Positions 45,485 to 56,700 of a DNA stretch of 64,000 bases are shown piece by piece. The notes beneath the pieces are model-generated. The model was not told the DNA's origin. It searched no databases and saw only the letters and a list, made by a program, of their open reading frames with translations. Origin of the DNA: Bolinopsis microptera (taxonomy: Eukaryota > Ctenophora > Tentaculata > Lobata > Bolinopsidae); contig NC_087076.1 in NCBI RefSeq assembly GCF_026151205.1, forward strand, positions 4,117,902-4,181,901, given 5' to 3'. Position numbers and translations under genes: made by a program. Numbering within the stretch: the first letter of the stretch is position 1; each line of letters begins with the position of its first letter.

Positions 45485-46138
45485 GTGAATTACATAGAAT
45501 CCTGTCTTAGCAAAAAACTGCATGTACTTGGAATATTTATTGATCTATCTAAAGCGTTTGACACGATCTCACATGAAAAACTACTTAATAAACTAGACAA
45601 CTATGGAATACGTGGAAACGCCAATAGACTCATCGCTAGTTATCTCTCTAATAGATATCAATATGTCTCTGTACTGGGCGAAGAGTCTGACAAGCTGCCT
45701 GTTCTCTTTGGAGTTCCCCAAGGCTCTTGTCTCGGACCCTTGCTATTTATAATATATGTTAACGACTTATTTAGAACAACTGATCTGGGCAAGTTCATAC
45801 TATTTGCAGATGACACAAACATATTCGTAGTAGATGAATGTAGAAAAAAACTGTATGAAAGAGCAAACGAAATTCTCCGTTTGTTACACCAGTACATGAA
45901 ATGCAATCTATTACATATAAATATAAAGAAATGCTGCTACATTCACTTCAATCTGTCACGTACAGCTACTGATAATGAGGCAGTTAACGAATCAGAATAT
46001 ATACTAACTCTGAATAATACGGTAATAAAGCAAGTTAGAGAGACCAAGTTTTTAGGTGTTATTATTGACGAAAAGCTAAAATGGGATGTCCAAATAAGAA
46101 GAAAACAACAATTTCAAGAAAACAACAATTTTATTTAG
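45485..46138 (+). pseudogene. LINE reverse transcriptase fragment
   Basis: 217 open codons covering the reverse transcriptase core: LGIFIDLSKAFDTISH, GVPQGSCLGPLLF, a FADD box and FLGVIIDEKLKW. It ends abruptly in a QQFQENNNF tail. Both ends are truncated. The sequence is closest to the minus-strand LINE at 48358-50830 (shared MKCNLLHIN and KCCYIHF), so both belong to one L2/CR1-like family. Confidence 0.85.
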
Positions 46139-46208
46139 TATCAATTAAAGCAGACAAAAGTATATTTTCTATATATATAACTAGCACGAACTTTAGATCA
46201 GATATCTT

Positions 46209-46396
46209 AGGGGACTTGGAGTAGCAAGAGATTGACTAGAAGGTATATACCTTTTACAAAGATACGTCGAGAAGAATCCAGGGTGATACAGGATCGGAGA
46301 GTGCAGACCAAAAGTTTACGCACCCACCTTTGCCTCCTGAGTTCTTGGTTGGATAGAAATTTAAGCAAACTTGGTCGTTTATACTCCAAGTCCCTT
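46209..46396. repeat. Short palindromic element
   Basis: ggggacttggagta (46211) and tactccaagtccct (46381) are inverted repeats enclosing about 155 bases without a frame of interest. It may be a small foldback MITE. Confidence 0.5.
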
Positions 46397-46581
46397 TCTT
46401 AAAAGAAGTAGTATTAACTATGTCTAGAGTTAGCTTCGTTCAATAATAACAATATCAATATAATCAATATCAATACCAGATAAACCTACCGAATAAATTA
46501 TTAAATATCAATCAATTAATTCATTCCGATAAAAAATTTTATAAATTTAGATATTTAGTATCTAAAAACATTACAACAGAT

Positions 46582-46583
<2 letters not shown>

Positions 46584-46643
<60 letters not shown>

Positions 46644-47110
46644 TCGCGACACCCACTGACCACCGTCATATAGAGGTGGCGACCCTCCACTTGGGGAGCG
46701 TCCTACTGGAGTCCATCCATCTGCATTAAGCCCCTTCCCTGAGGGCCACTGGATGATAATACCTGCCAAGGTATCAGCCGAATCGGGGTTGCACCTCCGG
46801 AGATTTACTAACTTGGTCCCTAGGGAAGTTCTGGGTGGTTACCCTGGCCGCTCAACACCATGAAAGGATGACGCCCGTGCTGAGTAATGCTGGCTCTTGA
46901 GACTTGGTGAGACGTAGGTTGCTAATGGCGGTTGCGGGTGTGCTAACGTTTGGATAGTGTGTTAGGTGGTGGGGAACTGTATTGATACTATCTGCCTTTT
47001 GGTGGCTGAGCTAAAACGTGAGGGTTTGTGACGTCACGTGAGGTGGACTCTCACTCAGTCCAGAAATAACAGGAGCAGGGATCATATTGTACGACACAGG
47101 AAATACAGGT
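46584..47110 (-). mobile_element. Retroposon 3' end with 59-base poly(A) tail (minus strand)
   Basis: On the plus strand, 59 T (46584-46642) precede GC-richer sequence starting gtcgcgacacccactgacca. Read on the minus strand, a unique segment of about 470 bases ends in cagtgggtgtcgcgac plus a long A tail. This is the signature of a LINE or SINE 3' end inserted in minus orientation. No RT frame is included, so the class is open. Confidence 0.65.
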
Positions 47111-47186
47111 TCTGATCCAGGGTCCATTTATGCCATTACACACATTACACACGTTTGGTGTGGTAACTGGTGTGGTAACTACTATA

Positions 47187-47715
47187 CATTACTCCCATAA
47201 CACTCCCACAATGTAGCGATACTCCCATTGCACTCCCACATTGTAGCGATACTCCCATTACACTCCCACAATGTAGCGATACTCCCATAACACTCCCACA
47301 TTGTAGCGATACTCCCATTACACTCCCACAATGTAGCGATACTCCCATTACACTCCCATATTGTAGCGATACTCCCATTACACTCCCACATTGTAGCGAT
47401 ACTCCCATTACACTCCCATATTGTAGCGATACTCCCATTATACTCCCACATTGTAGCGATACTCCCATTACACTCCCACATTGTAGCGATACTCCCATTA
47501 CACTCCCATATTGTAGCGATACTCCCATTACACTCCCATATTGTAGCGATACTCCCATTACACTCCCACATTGTAGCGATACTCCCATTACACTCCCATA
47601 TTGTAGCGATACTCCCATTACACTCCCACATTGTAGCGATACTCCCATTACACTCCCATATTGTAGCGATACTCCCATTACACTCCCACATTGTAGCGAT
47701 ACTCCCATTACACTC
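47187..47715. repeat. 30-bp minisatellite, about 17-18 copies
   Basis: Tandem units of the type actcccattacactcccaca + ttgtagcgat. Two positions vary (caca or cata; ttg or atg), and the variants recur in a mixed order. Because 30 is a multiple of three, all frames without a stop stay open; on the minus strand 187 and 190 codons are open as a 10-residue repeat. I regard these frames as a by-product of the repeat. Confidence 0.95.
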
Positions 47716-48340
47716 TCCGAGGGGGCGGCAAATTTGCAAACAGGGGGGCAGCAAAACCCAGCGGGCTAATTAATGTAGAGACTGGCAAGCAGAACGGCTA
47801 TATTAACAAGTGGTTTAATCCGGTTTGGCTTGTCATGATCGAAATACCGCACCGCGGCGTGAGGTTAGTGTCACGTGGGAGTCAGGTGAGTGTTATTGGT
47901 ACTAGCGGGAAGCAGTTCTGTGCGCGCACCCGCTGTTTATGACTGCGCGCCAATCTTTGCTTATATCTGGGGCGTTAGTCGATCGTTGCCGGTAGAGTCC
48001 TGGTACATAAGGGGGCCCACTAGCGCTGTCGGCTCTATAGTAACCCGAGGAGCTGGCGTATTCAAGGCCCACCATGGCTTTTGCGAGTTGCCTCGTGAGT
48101 TAAACTGGTGTATTCATAGCCCACCATGGCATTGCGAGTCCCCTCGCTAGGCACAAGATTCTTTTATAGACACTAATGCTGCCTCGCCACAAAGTGCAAT
48201 GCGGACAGACATGAGCCCTGGAAGAACCAGTAAAACCTGACAAGGATTCTCACCCAACAGATGGTTAAAAAGCGCCCAAAATCGATTTGAAAGATTTTCT
48301 GTCTATAGTACAATCATGATAGTAATAGTAAGTGTGCGCC
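47716..48340. other. Non-coding stretch with a short duplication
   Basis: A segment of about 55 bases around cccaccatggc, gcgagt and cctcg occurs twice (about 48066-48100 and 48119-48150). Nothing else recognised. Confidence 0.4.
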
Positions 48341-48357
48341 GCTGCAATTAGACTTGA

Positions 48358-50830
48358 TTACTGCAATTTAAAATTGTTTGGAGTCCAAGTATCTTTTAAG
48401 TCAGCTGCCTGTGCTTGTATTAATAGTGCTTTTGTTCTCAGTTTTATCAAGCTAATGGACGTTTCTAAGCAATTGCTTGAAGTTAAAATTTTTTTATGAA
48501 CAGCGTTCCAAAGCTTGGCTGCATTAAACAAAAAGGTATTTGATTTATTTAGGAGAATAACCGTGAGACTCGTTGCACGGTTTGAAATGTTGATAGTCTC
48601 ATAAAGGGAGTATGGGCAGTGGTACTTGATAATCTTAGAAAATTCTAAGATGCAGTGATATTTGTACAAGTTTTGAGCCGTAAGTATTTTTAATCTATTA
48701 AAAATGGGTTTTGTATGTTCCTTTTCAAAGTGTTTATGGTCTAGTTTTTGCATACCGTATGGTCTAGTAGGTGCACATGTTGATTGTTTATCTAAATATG
48801 AGTCAAGGTCGCCAAAAAGGATCCTTATACAGTGCTTCTGTGTGATTAAAAGACTATCATTGGACCGTTCTTTGAGGACAACACCCCACACACTTATACC
48901 GTAACTGAGATGTGATTCAAAAAGAGCATTATATATTTTCAAATATAGTTCAGAAGGTATCGAGTGCCGAATTCTGCAGATTGCACCAGTCATAGATCGC
49001 AGTTTTTTACGGATGTAGTGCATGTGGGCAATCCAGTTTAGCTTACTATCTATAACAACACCTAAGAATTTGGTATCCTTGACTTTAGTAATAACCTTAC
49101 CATTGATGAATATTGATCTAGATTCATCTAGCAGGATAGCAAATGGTCTGGTCCGTGCACAGGTGTCATCATATTCAGAGGCAGGTTTAAAATGTATGTA
49201 GCAGCATTTGGACATGTTGATATGAAGTAGATTACATTTCATGTAAATCGAGACATGTTTAAGTACTAAGTTGGCTTTTTTGTATGTTGCTTCTCTAGAT
49301 GGTCCTGATATGAAGATATTAGTGTCATCAGCATAAAGTACAAATTTCATCTCACTGTCTGAAAAGCAGTTTACTATATCGTTCATATACAATAGGAAGA
49401 GTAACGGCCCTAGAATTGACCCTTGTGGTACTCCAAATTTCACGTCCATTGTTTCTGATGGTACATCGTTATACATAACATACTGCTTTCTGTTAGTCAA
49501 ATAGCTTTTTAGTAAGGTAAGTGCTGTGCCCCTAATACCGTAGGAATTTAATTTGCATAAAAGAATATCGTGATCAAGGGTGTCGAAGGCTTTGCTCAAG
49601 TCAATGAATATCCCTAGGACATGTTTATTGCTTGCCAGAGACTTAGTAACGGAGTCTATAGATTTGTGTAGAGCATGGGTGGTAGAATGGCCTTTTCTAA
49701 ATCCAAACTGTGAGTCTGTTAGTACACCTTTAGATGTGAAGAAATTATAGAGGCGTTTATAAATAACCTTCTCGAAGATCTTTCCAAATAAAGGTAATAT
49801 TGATACAGGCCGATAATTTTCAATGCATTCTTTATTGTCTTTCTTGTAAATAGGAATAACTTTACCAGTTTTAAAAATACTTGGGAATGTACCACTTTGT
49901 ATACATGTGTTGTAAAGCCTAGCCAAAGTACCTGCAATGAGTTTTGCCGGTTTTTTACAACAACTACAGGTATGTCAATGGCCTTACCATTTTGAAAATC
50001 TCGGATCACCTCTATAATTTCTTCTTCATTAGTTTCTTCCAGGTATATGGAGTCAGATACCGAATTAGACATAAACTGAGCAAATGATTCTACTGGTTCC
50101 AGAGAAATACTATTGTTTGACAGTACATTTTTATTGAGATTACTTGCAAGAGATGTAAAATATTCACAGAATTTGTTAGCAATTATTCGTCTGCAAGTAA
50201 CTCTCTGGCCATCTATGACAAAATCGTCTTTACATCTAGATATATTTTTGCCACGGAGTTCATTTATAATTTCCCAGGTCTTTTTTGAGTTCATGCTGTA
50301 CTTCTCGAATTTTTGAGTATAGCACATAGCCTTTGCCATCTTTATTGAGCTCTTGAGAAACTTGTCGAATTCCTTGTAGTATATGTGCTTGTTTGGATCC
50401 CCATCAGGTAGTTTTAATGTACAAGTCTTCTTCCATTCGAAATACAACCTAGCTTTCTTGTCGATGGAGTTAATGAGGCCCTGGGTGATCCAAGGGTTGG
50501 TTATGCTGTTACGTTTAGTGGTTCTAGGAGTTAGAAGTTTGCAAGACAAATCTATCTTTTCTTGAAATAACTGCACGAAAGAGTCAAATGTGTTACAGCT
50601 GTGGTGGAACCTATCTATATCGTTTTCTATTTCAAGACAGAGCTTCTCTAAGTTAGCATTACTATAGTCGTAGTGTATAGTAATTTTGTCTGATGAATCA
50701 GGTGTTGGCACAGAGTCAGGGGAAAGTTCAATAAGAGTGAATATAGGGTGATGGTGGGAGATCTTGTCAGATAGAGCTCTTGTTGTTTTTATCTTTTGGT
50801 TAACTTTCTGTGATTGGACTCGGTATTTTC
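48358..50830 (-). pseudogene. LINE ORF2 with one frameshift and truncated endonuclease
   Basis: The minus-strand frame 50711-49719 (330 codons) and its upstream extension begin inside the last part of the endonuclease (ALSDKISHHHPIF, near 50780). They run through the linker to about 49935. The second frame, 49926-48358 (522 codons), has ARLYNTCIQSGTFP, YRPVSILPLFGKIFEKV, FGFRKGHSTTHAL, IFIDLSKAFDTLDH, GVPQGSILGPLLF, a YADD box, FLGVVID and SYGISVWG, ending FKLQ. One frameshift near 49930 separates them. Apart from that and the missing 5' part, the coding region is intact. It is the L2/CR1-like family also seen at 45485. Confidence 0.88.
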
Positions 50831-50849
50831 GTCCCAGCCGAGTGGGACG

Positions 50850-51778
50850 ATGCTTGCTCGCCAGTTAAGCTATACTGCAGTAGATGACACTAATTTCTAC
50901 AAACCACAAAATATTAAATATAAAATGTGTCCAGTATGGCGCAAATGCATAATTTGATAATTTCTCGACGCCGTCGTCGGGGTGAGAGTTATCTGAACCA
51001 ACTGCATGCCCCTACGATTGCGTCACCACTGGTGAGCAAGCATTTGTTTGTTGTTTAGTTGTGTTGAAAGGGAACATTACTTGATTAATTCATCCATTCG
51101 GATTTTAATAACGATGAGCTATGATATACCGTTCATCTTAGACTAATGGATCAATCTTATTATATGATTAGATTTTATAAACGAACTTGGCATACAAAAG
51201 ATTATAATGCGGAGGTTGGCTGGCTCTTCTATAATAAATACGACACTTCAATTTACAGAATGCTTGCTAGAGATAAGACAAAATATTATCAGACTATACA
51301 TGCAGCATGAGTAACTGGTGGATAAGCCTTCGGTAAAAACGGATCCGGAAAAGTCAATGCGGCACTCGGGTCCTTGGTATTGTCGTCGGTATATTGTCCA
51401 TTATCTACGTTCTGCTTTCGTAGTTTAAACAATAGTGAGTTCTAAATATACAGCTTTAAACCGATTAAGTATGAATGAATGAAATACCTGACAATCAGCA
51501 CTCTTATAATCCAAAAGCATGAGTAACTCGTAGTGATGTATGATTTCTAGAAACTTTAAATTAATTTTGGCGCTCACAGGTCCTCATGAATGATTGCCGC
51601 ATAAGGTTCTGTAAATGCGCAGGGCACCTTCAAGCTTAAATTATTCACCTTACTGAGGCAGTCAACCAACGCGTGGCTTTATTTTTATGATATGATATGT
51701 TTTGATTGTTATTAATAAATACCAAAATTTAAATTTGTTTTCCAAAAAAATTTGTTTTCCAATTTTCGACAAAAATTT
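50850..51778. other. Intergenic stretch
   Basis: No gene or clear repeat recognised. The plus strand is AT-rich with only short frames. Confidence 0.4.
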
Positions 51779-51868
51779 TAACGGGCGATACTTGTAAAAT
51801 ATTTGATTTAAATATTACCGTGGACGAGTCCAAATCGGCGCGCGTCCTGGTAGGTTATAAACCTACAA
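51779..51868 (+). repeat. Dispersed hairpin-ended repeat, compact copy
   Basis: Head aacgggcgatacttgtaaaa, short spacer, gacgagtccaaatcggcgcg, and the terminal hairpin ggtaggttataaacctac. In this copy ggacg...cgtcc also pair around the central part. Confidence 0.8.
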
Positions 51869-52061
51869 CAAAAATTGATCAACGAAGTCAACTCTTATAG
51901 TTGCAAAACAACAATCTTGTCGATGCGAAGCAATGCAAAATATATAAATATTTCGACAAAAGCTATATTCACGCAATTCAATTAATTGTGCTTTTTACGG
52001 AGAAAAAAGTGAAACTGTAAACAATAATATTTTTGAGCTTTTTTTTCTTCTTTCAAAATCA

Positions 52062-52091
52062 ACGAGTGATACTCGTAAAATAGTTGTTTCA
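52062..52091 (+). repeat. Head half of a dispersed repeat split by LINE-2
   Basis: aacgagtgatactcgtaaaa matches the family head but is not followed by the tail. The matching tail lies just after the LINE-2 poly(A) at 57701. The simplest reading is that LINE-2 inserted into this copy. Confidence 0.65.
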
Positions 52092-52276
52092 GTTTTAATA
52101 CTTTCAACACTACTATATAACAAATAATTTTAGGTCCCAATGTCAAAGCGATAGAAGAGACTATGACGTGACCGTTTGTATCCTAAGCAACGCATCTACT
52201 TCCTGGGCTACAGTATTGACTTCGCCATTTTCTCCTCCCTCACCGCCATTTTCTCCTCCCTCTTCCTCACATCACT

Positions 52277-53659
52277 ATGGATCTGAATTCTGTTACCAAT
52301 GTTTTAAACTCGTTTTCATTAAATGAGCTGAAAGCTCTCAAGGCCAGTGTTGAGAATGTCATGAAACTTAAGAGAAATTCTGTTAAATGCGAGGACTTCT
52401 TGGAGTTGCATTCAGATTTTGTTCAGAACAAGAGTGTTCAACATGGCACGTTGATGTCTGAACTTGAAACACTTATGGCCAAGCAAACTGCTGTGAAAAC
52501 TGCCACAAAGTGGCTCACTTCGACTGGAGAAGAATATGTATGGTCTTCCTCAAATGGACACACCACGACTAAGGAGCCAATCGATATTTTAAATTATCCT
52601 GGGATATCAGAGCTTATGCATGATATCAACTCCAAGTTTGGCTGCAAGCTAAACTCATGCCTAGCAAGCATGTACAAGTCTGGTTCTTGTGCAACTAGGT
52701 ACCACAACGACGACGAGGTGTCTCTTGACCAGTCGCAAGGTATTTATGTAGTTTCATTTGGAGCTGAGAGGACCATCGACATAATTCCAGAAAATGGGGA
52801 TAAGCGATGTAACAGTAAATGCTATATCACCCCAAAGGACTGTAGTTTGTATATTATGAAACCGGGGTGTCAGGAATATTGTCTTCACAAGGTTCGTGCA
52901 GAGAGCTCAGTTAAGGGGACTCGGTATAGCTTATCTTTTCGCTGCCAGATACCGAAGACAGATACAAATGTAGTCAAGGAGCAGATTGCCCGCACTACAA
53001 TTCCTATGCCGCCCACCACCACCTCAACACCAACCCTTTACTACCGAAATACTCCAAGAAAACCGAAGAGCAGGAAAACCACTGTCCTGTTTGGTACGTC
53101 AATGACAAAATTCGTACGGACAAATAAGTTGGGATTCCGGGGAAGGAAAGTAATCAATGTGTCTCAAAGTGGTGCAAAAATTAGAGACATCACTGAAAAC
53201 ATTCATAATTTTCATAAAACTCATGCAGCTGCAGAAGCTGACGATATTGAAAAAATTATATTGAGTGTTGGTACAAATGACATTAAACATTCTAAGTATG
53301 GGGTTCAGTTCCTTAGGAAGTATCTCACTGAATTAATTGACACCACTAAGCAGTTATTTCCCGCTGCAATTATAATTATCCAATGTTGTCTTCCTATTAA
53401 ATGTTTATATTCCTACATAGCAAAGAATGTTCTAGATTTTAATAATCTACTTAAAGACTTATGCCTAAATAATAATTGCGTGTTCTTAGACTGTTTCTCA
53501 GTCTTTTTAACTCGAGACTTTAGATCATGTAATGAACTTCTATACCATGATTGGCTTCATCTCAATATGAGAGGAGTAGGTTTACTGTCCACTTGGCTTA
53601 AGTTTGTTGTAAACGAACACAGTTTTGACAGGGTTGTAAATAATCTTCTGGGAATTTAA
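52277..53659 (+). CDS. LINE-2 ORF1: AlkB-like 2OG-Fe(II) dioxygenase fused to SGNH hydrolase
   Basis: 460 residues, shorter at the N-terminus than its LINE-1 counterpart. Residues 10-75 look helical. The AlkB domain spans about 85-225: HND with His143 and Asp145, SFGAERTIDI, SLYIM, third metal ligand His204, and RYSLSFR with Arg216 and Arg222. The SGNH hydrolase spans about 265-445: Ser275 (FGTSM), Gly299 (SQSGAKI), Asn334 (VGTND), and Asp425/His428 (HDWLHLN), so the whole catalytic set is present. Between the domains, residues 238-262 are rich in Pro and Thr. ORF2 follows after 97 bases. Apart from motif positions the protein shares little obvious identity with LINE-1 ORF1. The function is inferred as processing or repair of the element's nucleic acid plus an esterase activity of unknown target. 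Confidence 0.88.
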   Translation: MDLNSVTNVLNSFSLNELKALKASVENVMKLKRNSVKCEDFLELHSDFVQNKSVQHGTLMSELETLMAKQTAVKTATKWLTSTGEEYVWSSSNGHTTTKEPIDILNYPGISELMHDINSKFGCKLNSCLASMYKSGSCATRYHNDDEVSLDQSQGIYVVSFGAERTIDIIPENGDKRCNSKCYITPKDCSLYIMKPGCQEYCLHKVRAESSVKGTRYSLSFRCQIPKTDTNVVKEQIARTTIPMPPTTTSTPTLYYRNTPRKPKSRKTTVLFGTSMTKFVRTNKLGFRGRKVINVSQSGAKIRDITENIHNFHKTHAAAEADDIEKIILSVGTNDIKHSKYGVQFLRKYLTELIDTTKQLFPAAIIIIQCCLPIKCLYSYIAKNVLDFNNLLKDLCLNNNCVFLDCFSVFLTRDFRSCNELLYHDWLHLNMRGVGLLSTWLKFVVNEHSFDRVVNNLLGI

Positions 53660-53756
53660 ATCTTTGATCTTTTCTTCCATTTAATATTTTGATTAAGACG
53701 TTGCGCCTAAAATTAAAACTCAAACAAATCTCTGATTTAATCTTTTTCTCAATTTT

Positions 53757-56700
53757 ATGCCTCCCATTTCAGGTACATTCGGTCACTGTCCATTTTCCAA
53801 TATGTTAGACAATGAATCGTTTAGACTTAGAATAGGTCTTTTTGCATGCAAAAGGCCTCGTACACAGTCAAGAAATGCACTTATACATATCAACACGTTT
53901 ATACCTAACAAAATTTACACATTTAAGTCTCCATACACCCCACACATCAACTACAATTATCATAATCATATGTTTCTCTTCTATTCTCTCATCATGACTT
54001 ACTTTCTCCCAATTCTTCTCTCCACGGTTAGGTCCATGAACACCGTATTCCCCCTAGATTCTAATATTCATTCCTCTCTACTCCTTGACAGCCCACGTTA
54101 TCTTATACCATTTCTTGCTTGCTCCCACATCAAACTTTTCTTTGTAATTATCTCCTCATGGTTTATAAGAAATGTTCTTCTCCCTGGTAAGATGAATAGA
54201 GTCAAGTATTCCAGCCGCCTCAGGCGTCTAGTCTCTTTATTCATTCTTTGGGTTTTCTCTCTTAACTTTCTTTTGATAACTCTTGTTAATCCTTCTATGC
54301 TTAATCCAGGTCCCAACTCCCTATGTGTACTCTACCAAAATGTCCAAGGTCTCATTCCTTTCAGTAACCTAAGCTCCTCCCATCCCCTTCTTGATGGTAA
54401 TAAGATTTCCGAACTTCAATCCTTTGCTAACATAGAGCAGCCTGACATAATTGCCCTAAATGAGACTTGGCTCAAAAAATCTATTTCTAGCAACGAAATC
54501 TTTCCTTCTTCTCAATATGAAATCTTCCGCAATGACCGCACGAGAAAGACTCATCCTCAAGATCCTAATAACCCTAAAAAGTTTAGGGAAAATGGAGGTG
54601 GTGTTCTTTTGGCTGTTCGGTCTGATCTCGACGCCACTACAACCCGACTACCAGTTAGCCTAGGTGCAGAAATGCTTGCCGTTAAAATTTCTTTTCCTAA
54701 CAAAGAGAGTATTGTAATCTGTACTTGTTATAGAGTAGGAACTCTTGGGTTACCTAATCATGATGTCATAGTTAGTTATATTCGCAAGCTAGTTTCCAAA
54801 AAGAATCCCCCTAAAATCTATGTTATTGGTGATTTTAATCTCCCCCATACAGACTGGCTATCTTCATCCAGTACCGTACCTATTGAGCAATCCTTCATAG
54901 ATTCTTTCAGTGATCTTTCTCTCTCCCAGTTGATCACATCACCCACCCATAAAAGTGGTAATACATTAGACATTCTTCTCAGTAATTATGATAACACAAT
55001 CGATAACTTGAATGTCTGTGATACTCATTCCGTGTGCAAATCTGATCATTTTCCTGTCACTTTTTCAATTAAAAGCTCCTTTTCCCGTAAGAAAACTCCT
55101 AAACGTAAAATCTATAATTTTAAGAAAGCAAACTGGGACATGATTAATCGTGAATTATGCTCGATTAATTGGCAAGTCCTAGAATGCCTAGATCCTGATT
55201 CGTCTTGGAAGTTAGTTAAAGACTGCATTATGAATTTAGTTGATATACATATTCCTAAAGTAATTATTAAATCAGAGTTCCAACCCCCGTGGTTCGATAG
55301 TGAACTTTTTTCTTCATGCCGTAAAAAAGATAGACTCAGAGCTAAATTTAAAATTTCTGGTTCTATTTCTGATGAGTTAAAGTTTGTTACTAGCCGTAAA
55401 GATTTTAAGAGGCTCTCATCAGCCAAAATAAGAGATAATCTTTTTAATAGTGATGATCCAGCGCTTATAACTAAGAAGTTTTGGTCACATGTTAAGTATA
55501 AATCTAACTCCTGCCGTATTCCTAATTGTGTTAGTTATTCTGGACAGCTTCGGTTCAATCCCAAAGATCAAGCTGAACTTTTCAATTCTTTCTTTTATAA
55601 CCAGTTTTCGGATCCTTCACTTTATGACACTGACATCTCCTATGTCAATGATGTTGATTTTGATATTGACTTCGATCATCGGGATGTTCGTAAGCTTCTT
55701 TCAAATATTAATTCAAATAAAGCCCAGGGACCAGATGGCATACACGGTAAAATTCTAAAAAATTGTTCCGTAGGTTTAGCTTACCCTCTAACATGCATTT
55801 TTCGTGGATCCTACAACAGCGGCTACATTCCACAAGAATGGAAACTTGCAAATGTTGTCCCAATATTTAAGAAAGGTAAGAAAAGTGAGGTTGAAAACTA
55901 TAGACCAATATCCCTTACTTGTTTAGTCATGAAAGTTTTTGAGCGCATTGTTAAACGTAAACTGCTTTCTTTGACAAGTACCCTTCTTGATCCCAGGCAG
56001 CATGGTTTTCTAGAGCACAAGTCATGCACAACCAATATGGTTGATTTTTGTGATAGCCTGGCATTGTCTCTTAACGAAAACATTATCAATCATGTTGTGT
56101 ATTTTGATTTTGCTAAGGCATTTGATTCTGTAAATCATGATATCCTTCTTCATAAGCTAAAGACCTTATATAACATTGATGGTACACTTCTCAAATTTCT
56201 TACCAATTACCTTCAAGGCCGTTACCAAAGAGTGGTTATTGGTAATGAGATGTCATCTACCCTCTCAGTTAATTCTGGTGTCCCCCAGGGCTCTATCCTT
56301 GGTCCCTTACTTTTTGTATTGTTTATCAATGATATTCCTCTTGGCCTTTCGGATAATACTGATATTGTTTTGTATGCCGATGATACAAAAATCTGGCGTA
56401 AAATACATTCATCTTCTGATAATACCAATTTACAAATGGATATAGACTATCTCTCTGACTGGGCACTTAGAAACAAAATGCGATTCCATCCAGCAAAATG
56501 TAAAGTGCTTATTGTTTCAGGAAAACCATCTTTATCTCCTCCATTCGCATATAATCTTGATGGCTCTCCTCTTGTGTATGTAGAGTTAGAAAAAGATCTT
56601 GGTGTCGATGTTACTCCTAAGCTCAGTTGGAATAGTCAGTGCGACAGAATTTATACTAAGGCCTGCCAACAACTTGGTATGGTCAGAAGAGATGGCCATA

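Noticed and set aside
47145-47754. Two minus-strand frames of 187 and 190 codons
   Set aside because: They are translations of a 30-bp minisatellite, whose unit length keeps stop-free frames open. There is no sign of a real protein.
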